DNA of 41,805 nucleotides from an uncultured Collinsella sp. (GCA_902464495.1 CABQJK010000016.1:1-41805), one strand, 5' to 3'. Positions 1 to 9,112 are shown, numbered from the stretch's first letter. Program-made: numbers and translations. The notes: generated by a model from the sequence alone, not told the origin.

Positions 1-2804
1 ACCAACTCGTGGTCATTACCGGTCTTTCTGGCTCGGGCAAGAGTTCGCTGGCATTTGACACTATCTATGCCGAGGGCCAGCGTCGATACGTCGAGAGTCT
101 TTCGAGCTATGCGCGCCAGTTCTTGGGACAGATGGACAAACCCGACTTGGATTCAATCGACGGCCTTTCGCCGGCGGTGTCGATCGACCAAAAGACGACG
201 TCTAAAAACCCTCGCTCGACGGTTGGCACCGTAACCGAGATTTATGACTATCTGCGCCTGCTGTTCGCCCGTGTGGGCACCCCGCACTGTCCCGAATGCG
301 GCCGTGTCATTGAGCGCCAGACGACCGACCAGGTTGCCGACAAGGTCTTGACGGCGGGGGAGGGCCGCCGCGCGTTTGTGCTGGCACCGGTGGTGCGCGG
401 GCGAAAAGGCGAGTACACCAAACTGTTTGAGGATCTTCGCGCCGAGGGCTTTAGCCGCGTGCGTGTCGACGGTGAAGTGCGCTCGCTCGACGATCAGATC
501 GATCTGGACAAGAAGTTCAAGCACGATATCGAGGTCGTGGTCGACCGCATCGTGATCCGTGAGAACTCTCTGGGCCGTATCGCCGAGTCTGTTGAGCAGG
601 CGACCGCGCTGGCGCACGGCAATGTGAACGTATACTTGCTGCCCGACCGCGACGCTCCCGAGGGGACCGAAGGCGAGTTGCTGGAGTATTCGCTGGCGTT
701 AGCGTGCCCGGAGCATGGGCACTCCATCGATGACCTGCAGCCGCGTGATTTCTCGTTCAACGCGCCCTATGGCGCGTGCCCAGAGTGCGATGGCCTGGGC
801 TTTAAGAAGACGGTCGATGCCGAGGCCCTAATCGAAGACCCCTCGAAGTCGATCGCCGACGGGGTCTTTGGCAGCCTGTTTGGCAACTCTAACTACTATC
901 CGCAGATTTTCGCTGCGGTCTGCAAACACTTTAAGGTGAGCGTCGATACGCCGTGGGAGGATCTGCCTCCGCGGGTGCGTCGCGCGTTTTTAGACGGCAT
1001 GGGCGACCAGAAGATTTCGGTCGACTATCAAAAGCTCGATGGGCGCCGCAGCCAGTGGGACACCAAGTTCTCGGGCGTGCGCAATATCCTGTACGAGCGC
1101 TATACCGAGACGACGAATGAGAACACCAAGGCGCGCTTGGAGAAGTACATCCGCGAGGAGCCGTGCTCGAGCTGCCACGGCGCTCGTTTGCGCCCCGAAA
1201 TGCTCGCTGTTACCGTAGGCGGTAAGTCCATTTACGAGGTCTGTTGCCTATCGTGCCGCGAGTCGCTCGAGTTTTTTGAGGGCTTGGAGCTTACCGAGCG
1301 CCAACAATTTATCGGCGGGCGCATCGTTAAGGAAATCCTGGAGCGCCTGCGCTTTCTGGTCGATGTCGGACTCGACTATCTGACCCTCGACCGTGCCTCG
1401 GCGACGCTTTCCGGAGGCGAGGCCCAGCGCATTCGCCTGGCAACGCAGATCGGCGCCGGCCTCATGGGTGTGCTGTACATTTTGGACGAGCCGTCGATCG
1501 GCCTCCATCAGCGCGATAACGAGCGCCTGATCAAGACGCTTGAGCGCCTACGCGATATCGGCAATACCGTCATCGTCGTCGAGCATGATGAGGATACGAT
1601 TCGTGCTGCCGACTATGTGATCGACATGGGCCCCGGTGCGGGCGTGAACGGCGGACACGTGGTCGCCGCGGGAACGCCTGCCGATATCATAGCGTGCCCC
1701 GATTCGATGACGGGTGCCTACCTGACCGGCAAGCGAATGATTCGGGTTCCCGATGAACGCCGCAAGCCCGGTCGCGGCTGCCTTAAGATCACGGGCGCCC
1801 GCGCCAACAACCTCAAAAACGTTACCGCCAAGATCGAGTTTGGTACGCTTACGGTCGTTACCGGCGTGTCGGGATCGGGTAAGAGCTCCCTGGTTACCGA
1901 CACTATCGCACCTGCCCTTACGAATGCCATTCACCGTTCGACGCGCCCTGTGGGTCCGTATAAGAAAATCGAGGGCATCGAGTGTATCGATAAGGTTATC
2001 GATATCGACCAGTCGCCGATTGGCCGCACGCCGCGTTCCAACCCTGCTACGTACATTGGCCTGTGGGATGATCTTCGCGCGCTGTTTGCGAGTACGCCGG
2101 AGTCGAAGGCGCGCGGCTACTCGCCGGGACGTTTCTCCTTTAACGTGAGCGGCGGTCGCTGCGAAGCATGCAAGGGCGACGGACAAATTAAGATCGAGAT
2201 GCACTTCCTTCCCGATATCTATGTCCCCTGTGAGGTCTGCGGCGGCAAACGCTATAACCGCGAGACGCTTGAGGTCACCTACCGTGGTAAGACCATCTCG
2301 GACGTGCTCGACATGAGCGTCACCGAGGCACTGGCCTTCTTTGGGAATATCCCGCAGATTAAGCGCAAGCTCCAGACGCTGTACGATGTAGGCTTGGGCT
2401 ACGTGAGCCTGGGCCAGCCCGCTACGACGCTCTCGGGCGGCGAGGCGCAGCGTGTGAAGCTCGCCAAGGAGCTTCATCGACGCCAGACGGGCAAGACGTT
2501 CTATATTTTGGATGAGCCGACGACCGGCCTTCATTTTGAGGACGTCCGCCAGCTGCTCGATGTGCTGCAGCGCTTGGTCGATGCGGGCAACACGGTGCTG
2601 GTGATTGAACACAACCTTGATGTCATCAAGGTTGCCGACCGCCTGATCGATATGGGCCCCGAGGGCGGTAACGGCGGCGGAACCGTCGTGGTTTCGGGCA
2701 CACCGGAGCAGGTTGCGGACTGTCCGCAAAGTTATACGGGCAAGTTTTTGGCGCCGTTGCTCAGGCGTGACCGGGAGCGTCAGGCTCAACTTGATGCTCA
2801 ATAA
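1..2804 (+). CDS. uvrA: UvrABC excinuclease subunit A, 5'-truncated by window edge
   Basis: UvrA is the DNA-damage-sensing ATPase of nucleotide excision repair; it loads UvrB on lesions. The reading frame is open from base 3, and the first visible residues are QLVVITGLSGSGKSS, so about 25-30 N-terminal residues lie outside the window. Two ABC modules are visible: Walker A at about 21-44 and 1865-1888, signature LSGGEAQR at about 1407-1430 and 2429-2452, and Walker B at about 1475-1500 and 2503-2522. CxxC zinc-binding pairs occur near 289, 1165 and 2158-2245 (CEAC and CEVC). About 931 residues are visible and the C-terminus is complete. It is the first gene of a DNA-repair/cell-wall stretch and is followed by a hairpin. 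Identity is certain. Confidence 0.98.
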   Translation, partial: QLVVITGLSGSGKSSLAFDTIYAEGQRRYVESLSSYARQFLGQMDKPDLDSIDGLSPAVSIDQKTTSKNPRSTVGTVTEIYDYLRLLFARVGTPHCPECGRVIERQTTDQVADKVLTAGEGRRAFVLAPVVRGRKGEYTKLFEDLRAEGFSRVRVDGEVRSLDDQIDLDKKFKHDIEVVVDRIVIRENSLGRIAESVEQATALAHGNVNVYLLPDRDAPEGTEGELLEYSLALACPEHGHSIDDLQPRDFSFNAPYGACPECDGLGFKKTVDAEALIEDPSKSIADGVFGSLFGNSNYYPQIFAAVCKHFKVSVDTPWEDLPPRVRRAFLDGMGDQKISVDYQKLDGRRSQWDTKFSGVRNILYERYTETTNENTKARLEKYIREEPCSSCHGARLRPEMLAVTVGGKSIYEVCCLSCRESLEFFEGLELTERQQFIGGRIVKEILERLRFLVDVGLDYLTLDRASATLSGGEAQRIRLATQIGAGLMGVLYILDEPSIGLHQRDNERLIKTLERLRDIGNTVIVVEHDEDTIRAADYVIDMGPGAGVNGGHVVAAGTPADIIACPDSMTGAYLTGKRMIRVPDERRKPGRGCLKITGARANNLKNVTAKIEFGTLTVVTGVSGSGKSSLVTDTIAPALTNAIHRSTRPVGPYKKIEGIECIDKVIDIDQSPIGRTPRSNPATYIGLWDDLRALFASTPESKARGYSPGRFSFNVSGGRCEACKGDGQIKIEMHFLPDIYVPCEVCGGKRYNRETLEVTYRGKTISDVLDMSVTEALAFFGNIPQIKRKLQTLYDVGLGYVSLGQPATTLSGGEAQRVKLAKELHRRQTGKTFYILDEPTTGLHFEDVRQLLDVLQRLVDAGNTVLVIEHNLDVIKVADRLIDMGPEGGNGGGTVVVSGTPEQVADCPQSYTGKFLAPLLRRDRERQAQLDAQ

Positions 2805-2824
2805 ATAGGCGATTCAGTTTATGG

Positions 2825-2855
2825 GCGCCATCGACTCCTTGTGATTCGATGGCGC
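2825..2855 (+). terminator. Hairpin after uvrA
   Basis: A perfect 10-bp stem, GCGCCATCGA paired with TCGATGGCGC, has an 11-base loop and starts 20 bases after the uvrA stop. The tail (TTGCTGTG) has few T residues, so intrinsic termination may be weak. Confidence 0.55.
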
Positions 2856-2868
2856 TTGCTGTGTCGAA

Positions 2869-2899
2869 GTGACGTATGCAGCCGAATTGGACATATACT
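2869..2899 (+). promoter_or_regulatory. Candidate promoter for ybaK-murJ-uvrC
   Basis: TATACT at 2894-2899 is a good -10 box; the only -35-like hexamer is GTGACG at 2869-2874 with a long 19-base spacer. It lies after the uvrA hairpin and 37 bases before the ybaK start, where a promoter is expected. The -35 is weak, so this is tentative. Confidence 0.3.
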
Positions 2900-2936
2900 T
2901 AATCCTTGCGTCCGAATGCGAGGGAAAGGATATGCC

Positions 2937-3437
2937 ATGGCAAAGGCTGTAAAGACGCCAAAAACCAATGCGATGCGCGAGCTGGAAAGCGCCGGCATTT
3001 CCTATGTTCTACATACGTACGAAGACGATGGTGATGAGTCGGCGGGCCTGGGGGTCGCGATTTCGGAGCAGCTTGGCGAGGAGCCCGGACAAGGATTTAA
3101 GACCTTGGTCTGCGTGACGCCGTCCAACGACCATGTCGTGTGCTGCATCCCTGTTGCCGACGAGCTCGATCTAAAGTCCGCCGCGCGTGCCGCGGGGGAG
3201 AAGTCCTTGGCCATGATGCATGTGAAGGATTTGCTTGCGGCGACTGGCTACGTTCGCGGCGGCTGCAGTCCGGTCGGTATGAAAAAACGCTACCGGACGC
3301 TCATTGATGAGACATGTGTCCTTTGGGATACCATTTTTATTTCGGGAGGCAAGCGTGGTTATCAGCTTGAGCTTGCACCCGATGATTTAATTGCATTTTG
3401 CGGGGCGACGGTCGCCCCGATTACGAGAGAGGACTGA
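2937..3437 (+). CDS. ybaK: Cys-tRNA(Pro)/Cys-tRNA(Cys) deacylase, YbaK family
   Basis: This 166-residue protein belongs to the YbaK/ProX editing family, which hydrolyses cysteine mischarged on tRNA(Pro). Family hallmarks seen are FKTLV (residues 54-58, with the conserved lysine at 55), GGCSPVGMKKRY (108-119) and SGGKRGYQLELAPDDL near 136-151. The start was chosen at ATG 2937 because AAAGGA lies 6 bases upstream; an open frame extends further upstream but has no ribosome site and is not conserved-looking. The gene ends 3 bases before murJ, so the two are probably co-transcribed with uvrC. The link to the neighbours is positional, not functional. Family assignment is firm; the exact mischarged substrate is inferred from the family. 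Confidence 0.9.
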   Translation: MAKAVKTPKTNAMRELESAGISYVLHTYEDDGDESAGLGVAISEQLGEEPGQGFKTLVCVTPSNDHVVCCIPVADELDLKSAARAAGEKSLAMMHVKDLLAATGYVRGGCSPVGMKKRYRTLIDETCVLWDTIFISGGKRGYQLELAPDDLIAFCGATVAPITRED

Positions 3438-3440
3438 GCG

Positions 3441-5123
3441 ATGCCGCAGGAAGAATTGAAGTGCGGAGCTCATTTTGCAAAAGAATCTGCGCCTCAGACA
3501 CCCTCATCCGAAGCTTCTTCGTCGCGAGATGGCACTGATGATATGGGCTCGTCGGACTACTCCACGGTTGGTCGTTCCGCCGGGCTTATGACCATCCTGA
3601 CCATCGTGTCTCGCGTCACCGGCTTTATCCGCACATGGGCAATGGCGGCCGCTATCGGCATGTCGCTGCTCTCGTCCTCCTATCAGGTCGCCAACAACCT
3701 GCCCAATATGCTCTACGAACTCGTGATGGGCGGCATGCTCGTGACGGCGTTTTTGCCCGTGTACATGGGCGTGAGGCGTGAGCAGGGTCGCGAGGCCTCG
3801 AACGAGTACGTGGGCAACCTGCTCGGTATTCTGCTATTGGTGCTGGGTGGCATTTCGTTGCTGGGGACCGTGTTCGCTCCGGGCTTTATTTGGACGCAAT
3901 CGTTCCTTTCGGGTGACGGCGGCAGCATGGATACCGCTGCGTTCATGTTCCGTTTCTTCGCCATCCAGATTCTGTTTTATGGTTTGGGCTCGGTGTTCTC
4001 GGGCGTTCTCAACGCACACCGCGACTACTTCTGGTCGACGTTTGCCCCGGTCCTCAACAATGTGATCGTCATTGCGAGCTTTATGGGCTTTGCGCCCGTG
4101 TCCGCACAGTTTGGCGAACGTGCCGGCATCATCTTGATTGCGGCCGGTACGACCCTCGGCGTCTTTGTTCAGATGGCCTGCCAGATTCCCGCGCTTGGCA
4201 AGCATGGCGTGCATCCTCATATCCATATCGACTTTAAGGACCCCGCACTGCGCCAGACGATTGCGCTCGGTATCCCGACGCTGCTCGCTACGGTGTGCAT
4301 GTTTGTCTCGACTTCTATCACGAACGCTGCCGCGCTGGTGGTCCAGCCCGAGACCGGTCCTTCCGTCATCGCCTATGCGCGCCTGTGGTACACGCTGCCC
4401 TACGCGCTGATTGCCGCCTCGCTTTCGACGGCGCTCTATACCGAGCTCTCTCACGACGCACAGGAGAAGGATTACGACAGCGTTCGCACGGGCATTTCGC
4501 GTGGCGTCGCCCAGATGCTGTTCTTCCTGGTTCCGTTCGCGCTGTACCTGATTGTCTTCGCGCGTCCGCTCAACATGATCTACTGCGCTGGCAAGTTCGA
4601 TGAGTCCGGCGTGGCGCTGGTGTCCGAGTTCCTTGTCTACCTGGCGTTCTCGCTGCCGCTCTACGGCGTGGTCGTGCTGATGCAGAAGAGCTTCTCTGCC
4701 TTGCTCGACATGAAGCCCTATAGCCGCTATTGCCTGTATTCCGCCATCGGCCAGGCCGGCTCGGTTCTGCTGTTTGGCGTTGTGCTGGGCTTCGGTATGC
4801 CGGCAATCGCGCTTTCGTATGTCGTCGACTACGTGATCTTGGTCGGTTGCTCGCTGTGGTGGCTGCGTCGTCGTCTGCGTGGTCTTCAGGTTAAATCTAT
4901 CCTGCATGGCGGTTTCTTTGGCCTTTTGCTCGGTGGCCTGGGTGCTGCCGCAGGCGCCGGCGTCATGTGGGCGCTTGAGCACTTTGTCGGGGCACTTGGC
5001 GGCTCGATTCTGATTACTCTTGGCTACGTTTGCGTTGCGGGTGTCGTCTCGCTTGCTGTTACCTTTGGCCTTGCCGTCGTCCTTAAGATGCCCGAGGTCT
5101 CGGCGCTGATTCGTCGCAAGTAG
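3441..5123 (+). CDS. murJ: Lipid II flippase MurJ (MviN family)
   Basis: This 560-residue polytopic membrane protein is of the MurJ/MviN type, which flips lipid II across the cytoplasmic membrane for peptidoglycan synthesis. The conserved family start is seen as GRSAGLMTILTIVSRVTGFIR around residues 45-65, followed by about 14 hydrophobic segments to the C-terminus. The first ~40 residues are hydrophilic and rich in Ser, Glu and Asp, a cytoplasmic tail longer than in E. coli. GAGAGAGGA lies 7 bases before ATG 3441, which supports this start; a second ATG at 3543 has no ribosome site. It lies 3 bases after ybaK and 6 bases before uvrC, so the three form one operon. Confidence 0.95.
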   Translation: MPQEELKCGAHFAKESAPQTPSSEASSSRDGTDDMGSSDYSTVGRSAGLMTILTIVSRVTGFIRTWAMAAAIGMSLLSSSYQVANNLPNMLYELVMGGMLVTAFLPVYMGVRREQGREASNEYVGNLLGILLLVLGGISLLGTVFAPGFIWTQSFLSGDGGSMDTAAFMFRFFAIQILFYGLGSVFSGVLNAHRDYFWSTFAPVLNNVIVIASFMGFAPVSAQFGERAGIILIAAGTTLGVFVQMACQIPALGKHGVHPHIHIDFKDPALRQTIALGIPTLLATVCMFVSTSITNAAALVVQPETGPSVIAYARLWYTLPYALIAASLSTALYTELSHDAQEKDYDSVRTGISRGVAQMLFFLVPFALYLIVFARPLNMIYCAGKFDESGVALVSEFLVYLAFSLPLYGVVVLMQKSFSALLDMKPYSRYCLYSAIGQAGSVLLFGVVLGFGMPAIALSYVVDYVILVGCSLWWLRRRLRGLQVKSILHGGFFGLLLGGLGAAAGAGVMWALEHFVGALGGSILITLGYVCVAGVVSLAVTFGLAVVLKMPEVSALIRRK

Positions 5124-5129
5124 GTACGC

Positions 5130-7070
5130 GTGGCCGGTCACGACAACATTCCAACGCTTGCCGAGCAGGTTTCGCGCGTTCCCACGCAGCCCGGCTGCTA
5201 CCTTTGGAAAGACGCCAAGGGCGATGTCATCTACGTGGGCAAGGCGAAAAACCTGCGCGCCCGTATGCGTCAGTACGTGACGCTGCAGGACGAGCGCCAG
5301 AAGATCCCGCTGATGATGCAGCTGGTGGCGAGCTTTGACTATATCGTGGTGGAGACCGAGCACGAGGCGTTGGTGCTCGAGCGCAATCTGATTGGCCAGT
5401 ACCATCCGTACTTTAACGTCGACCTCAAGGATGACAAGAGCTACCCCTTTATCGCCATTACAAAGGGCGACCTGTATCCCGCTATCAAATACACGCGTGA
5501 GCGTCATAAGCCGGGAACGCGCTATTTTGGACCTTATACCGATAGCCGCGCGGCACGTGAGACGATAGATACGCTGCGCAAGGTTATCCCCATCTGCTCC
5601 GCATCCTGTGCGGAGTGGCGTCGTTGTCGCCGTATCGTCGAGTCCCACAAGGGCGAGGAAGACATCGTCAATATGATTTGCGCGCAAAACGGGCGCCCCT
5701 GCTTTGACTACCATGTCGGGCGCGGCCCGGGTGCGTGTGTCGGCGTGATTTCCCCGGCAGACTATGCCAAGAACGTCAAGCGTGTCGAGCGCTTTTTGTC
5801 GGGCCATCGCAAGGATGTCGTCGATGAGCTGACCTCCGAGATGACGGATGCCGCTGAGGCGCTCGACTTTGAGCGCGCGGCACGCGTCAAACGTCGTTTG
5901 GAGGTCATCAGGGGTCTGGACGATCGTCAGCAAGTCGTTTTTCCCTCCAGTGTCGATATAGATGTCATCGGTTTCTATCGCGAGGAGACCATCTCCGCCG
6001 CTTGCGTCTTCGTCGTTCGCGAGGGCCGAACAGTTCGCACCTGCGAGTTCATTCTCGACAAGGGTCTTGATGTTGACGAGGAAGAGCTCCAGTCGGGCTT
6101 TCTTAAGCGCTATTACGACGAGACGGCTGATATTCCAGCTGAGGTCAACCTTTCCGTCGAGCTTGAGGATGCGGAAGCGCTGGGGGAGTGGCTTGCGGGC
6201 AAGCGTGAGCGTTCCTGCCATCTCCATAGGCCGCAGCGTGGCGAAAAGCACCGTCTGCTCGATATGGCATCCAAAAATGCGCGCCATGCCCTCATGCGCT
6301 ACATGATGCGAACGGGGTACGCTGACGACCGCACCAATCAAGCGCTCCTGGAGCTCGAAAGTGCGTTGGCGCTGCCATCGCCGCCGTTGCGTATCGAGTG
6401 CTTCGATATCTCTACACTGCATGGCACCTTTACGGTCGCCTCGATGGTGGTGTTTACCAACGGGCGCGCCGACAAGAGTCAGTATCGTCGTTTTAAAATT
6501 CAGGCCGAATTGGACGAGGCAAACGACTTCGTGTCGATGTCCGAGGTTTTGGGACGACGTTATGCTCCCGAGCGCATGGCCGACGAGCGCTTTGGCTCGC
6601 GCCCCGATTTGCTCGTTGTCGATGGCGGTAAGCCGCAATTGACCGCTGCGATCAAGCAACTTGAGGCTCTTGGGCTCGATATACCAGTTTGTGGCTTGGC
6701 AAAGGCCGATGAGGAGGTTTTCGTGCCTTGGGACGAGACTCCCGTCGTGCTGCCGACCGGGTCCGCGTCGCTCTATCTAATTAAACAGGTGCGCGATGAA
6801 TCGCACCGTTTTGCCATCACGTTCCATCGCGAATTGCGCGATAAAGCCATGACGGTTTCGGTACTCGATGACGTTCCAGGCGTGGGACCCACCAGAAAAC
6901 GTGCCCTTATGCGCCATTTTGGCTCGATGAAGCGTTTGCGCGCGGCGAGCGAGCAAGAGATCGCGGAAGTTCGAGGCGTTCCTGCCGATGTCGCCAAAGC
7001 GGTTCACGAGGCGCTCGTTGCATGGAATGCCGAGCGCGCCGAGGCGGCGGCAAAGCAATCCGAAAACTAA
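5130..7070 (+). CDS. uvrC: UvrABC excinuclease subunit C
   Basis: UvrC makes both incisions flanking a lesion after UvrA/UvrB recognition. The 646 residues show a GIY-YIG nuclease domain (about 18-95, GCYLWKD... IYVGKAKNLRAR), a UVR motif that binds UvrB (about 232-262), the RNase H-like second nuclease (about 410-540, including DLLVVDGGKPQL) and tandem helix-hairpin-helix motifs (about 590-635). The start is GTG at 5130, 6 bases after the murJ stop; the ribosome site is poor, which suggests translational coupling. Odd: in the cysteine region between the nuclease domains, the third cysteine of the usual GRCxxPC stretch is glycine (GRGPGAC, residues 197-203), while additional cysteines occur at 156, 160, 166 and 184. 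Identity is certain. Confidence 0.97.
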   Translation: MAGHDNIPTLAEQVSRVPTQPGCYLWKDAKGDVIYVGKAKNLRARMRQYVTLQDERQKIPLMMQLVASFDYIVVETEHEALVLERNLIGQYHPYFNVDLKDDKSYPFIAITKGDLYPAIKYTRERHKPGTRYFGPYTDSRAARETIDTLRKVIPICSASCAEWRRCRRIVESHKGEEDIVNMICAQNGRPCFDYHVGRGPGACVGVISPADYAKNVKRVERFLSGHRKDVVDELTSEMTDAAEALDFERAARVKRRLEVIRGLDDRQQVVFPSSVDIDVIGFYREETISAACVFVVREGRTVRTCEFILDKGLDVDEEELQSGFLKRYYDETADIPAEVNLSVELEDAEALGEWLAGKRERSCHLHRPQRGEKHRLLDMASKNARHALMRYMMRTGYADDRTNQALLELESALALPSPPLRIECFDISTLHGTFTVASMVVFTNGRADKSQYRRFKIQAELDEANDFVSMSEVLGRRYAPERMADERFGSRPDLLVVDGGKPQLTAAIKQLEALGLDIPVCGLAKADEEVFVPWDETPVVLPTGSASLYLIKQVRDESHRFAITFHRELRDKAMTVSVLDDVPGVGPTRKRALMRHFGSMKRLRAASEQEIAEVRGVPADVAKAVHEALVAWNAERAEAAAKQSEN

Positions 7071-7095
7071 ACACGCCTCTAAACAACTGATATAC

Positions 7096-7118
7096 ATGAT
7101 TGCGTGATTTTCAATCAT
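7096..7118 (+). terminator. AT-rich hairpin after uvrC
   Basis: ATGATTG pairs with CAATCAT around a 9-base loop, followed by ATATTTTA. It lies 25 bases after the uvrC stop. The stem is short and AT-rich, so it would be a weak terminator. Confidence 0.35.
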
Positions 7119-7160
7119 ATATTTTACGGCGATTACCAGCCGATTTCGGGTTTAATTAAC

Positions 7161-7175
7161 GCTAAAACGTTTGAC
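7161..7175. promoter_or_regulatory. LacI-family-like operator box
   Basis: The AAACGTTT core (7165-7172) is a palindrome with the central CG typical of LacI/CcpA-type operators. Similar cores occur upstream of gap (19870-19883) and of the opp operon (25282-25291). The regulator is not in the window, so binding is inferred only. Confidence 0.3.
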
Positions 7176-7276
7176 TAGCCATGGTGAACAACCCTGCTAT
7201 CCTGCGGGTTGACGAAGACTGATATCTCACCTCGTCGATACATACTGTCTGGCGAATCGTTTGTCAATGAATTCGG

Positions 7277-7299
7277 TGAACGGTAGCAAATACCGTTCA
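7277..7299. promoter_or_regulatory. Palindromic candidate operator of the sialic-acid-type operon
   Basis: TGAACGGTA and TACCGTTCA are perfect 9-bp inverted arms separated by GCAAA. There is no T-tract after it, so a terminator is unlikely. It lies about 140 bases before the binding-protein gene and about 40 bases upstream of the candidate -35 at 7339. Most likely a binding site for a dimeric regulator; which one is unknown. Confidence 0.5.
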
Positions 7300-7338
7300 A
7301 GCGTATGTATGTATCGGTCGCCGAGCGCGGCGCCTCAG

Positions 7339-7366
7339 TTGGGTTCGTCGGTAGGTAAGGTATATA
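7339..7366 (+). promoter_or_regulatory. Candidate promoter of the transporter/nan operon
   Basis: TTGGGT (7339-7344), a 16-base spacer and TATATA (7361-7366) lie 70 bases before the start codon. The -35 is a partial match. Confidence 0.35.
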
Positions 7367-7435
7367 TCGTCCGCAAGTTGCGCGGGGGCACGTCTAGGCG
7401 CTCCCGGGTAAGATTCTCTATTGATAGGAGAAGAC

Positions 7436-9049
7436 ATGGCCATCATCAACAAGGGTATGTCCAGGCGTTCGTTCCTCGGCCTCACCGGCAGCGTCGCTGC
7501 TGTCGCAGGGCTTGGTCTCACCGGCTGCGGTGGCAGCTCTAGCGACGAGGGTTCCGCTTCCGGTTCCACCGATTCCGCCAACCGTGGCGGCGGCGTGATC
7601 ACCGCTGGTTCCGCTTACGCTCCGTCCAGCTTCGATCCCGCCAGCACCGGCTCCGCTGTGGGCCTGGGTGCTAACTGGCACGTCGTCGAGGGCCTCTACG
7701 GCATCGATTACCACGACTACAGCACCTTCAAAGAGCTCGCCACCGACGATCCCAAGTCTGTGGACGACACCACTTTCGAGGTCACCATCCGCAAGGGCGC
7801 CAAGTTCTCCGATGGCACCGAGGTCACCGCTGACGATGTCGTTGCCTCCTACACCGCTTGCGCCGCTTCCGCTACCTATGCTCCGTTCTTCCAGCCCTTC
7901 GAGTCCATCGAGGCCAAGGACGCCAGCACCGTGACGGTCAAGACCAAGGTCCCCAACTTCTCCCTGCTCAAGGATCGTCTGGCCATCGTCCGCGTTACCC
8001 CGGCCACCCAGACCGAGGAGGATCGCGCCAAGCAGCCGATCGGCTCCGGCCCCTGGATGTACGACTCTATCTCCGATACCGAGATCACCCTGGTTCCCAA
8101 CCCCGAGTACAACGGTGAGTATGCTGCCGAGGATAAGAAGATCCAGTACAGCATCCTGACCGACCCCACCGCTCGCGTTACCGCTCAGCAGGAGGGCTCC
8201 ACGCTCGTTATGGAGCTCGTTACCGCTGACGCCGTCGACCAGCTCGAGAGCGCCGGCTGCAAGATCGATAACGTTCAGGGTTTCGGCACCCGCTTCATCA
8301 TGTTCAACGTCGCCAAGGAGCCTTGGAACAACGTCAAGGTCCGTCAGGCTGTCATGTATGCGCTCGACACCGAGAAGATGGTCAGCAACACCTTCGCCGG
8401 CCTTGCCACCGCTGCCAGCTGCTACCTGCCCAAGAGCTTCACCAACTATCATGAGGCTTCCACGGTGTACAAGACCGACGCCAAGAAGGCTAAGAAGCTC
8501 ATCGAGGAGTCTGGCATCACCCCGGGTGCCATCACCCTGCGCACCACCGACAACGAGCAGATTAAGGGCATGGCCGCCCAGGTCAAGAATGACCTCGACG
8601 CTCTCGGCTTCGATGTGACCATCCAGACCGATACCTCGCCGGCCACCTACGCTGCCATCGACGGCGGCGAGGCCTACGATATCCTCCTTGCCCCTGGCGA
8701 TCCTTCCTGCTTCGGCGCCGACCCCGACCTGCTGCTCAACTGGTGGTACGGCGACAACGTCTGGATGCAGACCCGTTGCCCGTGGAAGGAGTCCGCTGAG
8801 TGGCAGAAGCTCCACGGTCTCATGGACGAGGCTCTTGCCGCTGAGGGCGATGAGCAGCAGAAGAAGTGGAACGAGTGCTTCGACATCATTGCCGACAACG
8901 CCGTTCTGTACCCCGTTGTCCACGTCAAGACCGTCTCCGCTTCCTGGGACGATCCGTCCACTGCGCCCAACGGCGAGGCCCTCGATGGCTTCAAGGGCAT
9001 CGGCACGACGAGCATGTCCTTCAGGGGCGTTGCGACCGTCAAGGCGTAA
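7436..9049 (+). CDS. ABC transporter substrate-binding lipoprotein, family 5 (SatA/DppA-like)
   Basis: This 537-residue extracytoplasmic binding protein is of the dipeptide/oligopeptide family (SBP family 5). The N-terminus has a twin-arginine-like signal (SRRSFLGL, residues 9-16), a hydrophobic stretch and lipobox LTGC with Cys31, so it is probably exported folded and lipid-anchored. A Ser/Gly-rich linker follows. The start is ATG 7436 with AGGAGA 5 bases upstream. It opens an operon that continues with permease, permease-ATPase fusion and ATPase, and then esterases, a NanA-type aldolase, a ROK kinase and NanE. That context, and the resemblance to the SatABCD/SiaEFGI sialic acid transporters of the same family, suggests sialic acid rather than peptides as substrate. 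The family is certain; the substrate is inference. A hairpin after the gene probably gives it higher expression than the downstream genes. Confidence 0.85.
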   Translation: MAIINKGMSRRSFLGLTGSVAAVAGLGLTGCGGSSSDEGSASGSTDSANRGGGVITAGSAYAPSSFDPASTGSAVGLGANWHVVEGLYGIDYHDYSTFKELATDDPKSVDDTTFEVTIRKGAKFSDGTEVTADDVVASYTACAASATYAPFFQPFESIEAKDASTVTVKTKVPNFSLLKDRLAIVRVTPATQTEEDRAKQPIGSGPWMYDSISDTEITLVPNPEYNGEYAAEDKKIQYSILTDPTARVTAQQEGSTLVMELVTADAVDQLESAGCKIDNVQGFGTRFIMFNVAKEPWNNVKVRQAVMYALDTEKMVSNTFAGLATAASCYLPKSFTNYHEASTVYKTDAKKAKKLIEESGITPGAITLRTTDNEQIKGMAAQVKNDLDALGFDVTIQTDTSPATYAAIDGGEAYDILLAPGDPSCFGADPDLLLNWWYGDNVWMQTRCPWKESAEWQKLHGLMDEALAAEGDEQQKKWNECFDIIADNAVLYPVVHVKTVSASWDDPSTAPNGEALDGFKGIGTTSMSFRGVATVKA

Positions 9050-9071
9050 GACTCGCTTGAGTCTGTATGCA

Positions 9072-9097
9072 GGATGTCGGTCGTTGGGACCGTATCC
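9072..9097 (+). other. Hairpin in the binding protein-permease spacer
   Basis: GGAT/ATCC and CGGTC/GACCG form a two-part stem 23 bases after the binding-protein stop. It stands just before a stronger hairpin and may stabilise the upstream mRNA end. Confidence 0.4.
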
Positions 9098-9112
9098 TCA
9101 TAGTTGAAACAA

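Larger units (their letters stand above)
7071..7435 (+). other. 365-base intergenic region before the sialic-acid-type operon
   Basis: No convincing gene. It holds, in order, an AT-rich hairpin (7096-7118), a LacI-like AAACGTTT box (7165-7172), a perfect 9-bp-armed palindrome (7277-7299), a candidate promoter (7339-7366), and the ribosome site AGGAGA (7425-7430) of the transporter binding protein. The layout is that of a regulated promoter region. Confidence 0.6.

Noticed and set aside
3834..6659. Very long minus-strand open frame (941 codons) opposite murJ-uvrC
   Set aside because: Mirror frame of two well-identified genes; low-complexity, Arg/His-rich product with no recognisable domain or ribosome site.
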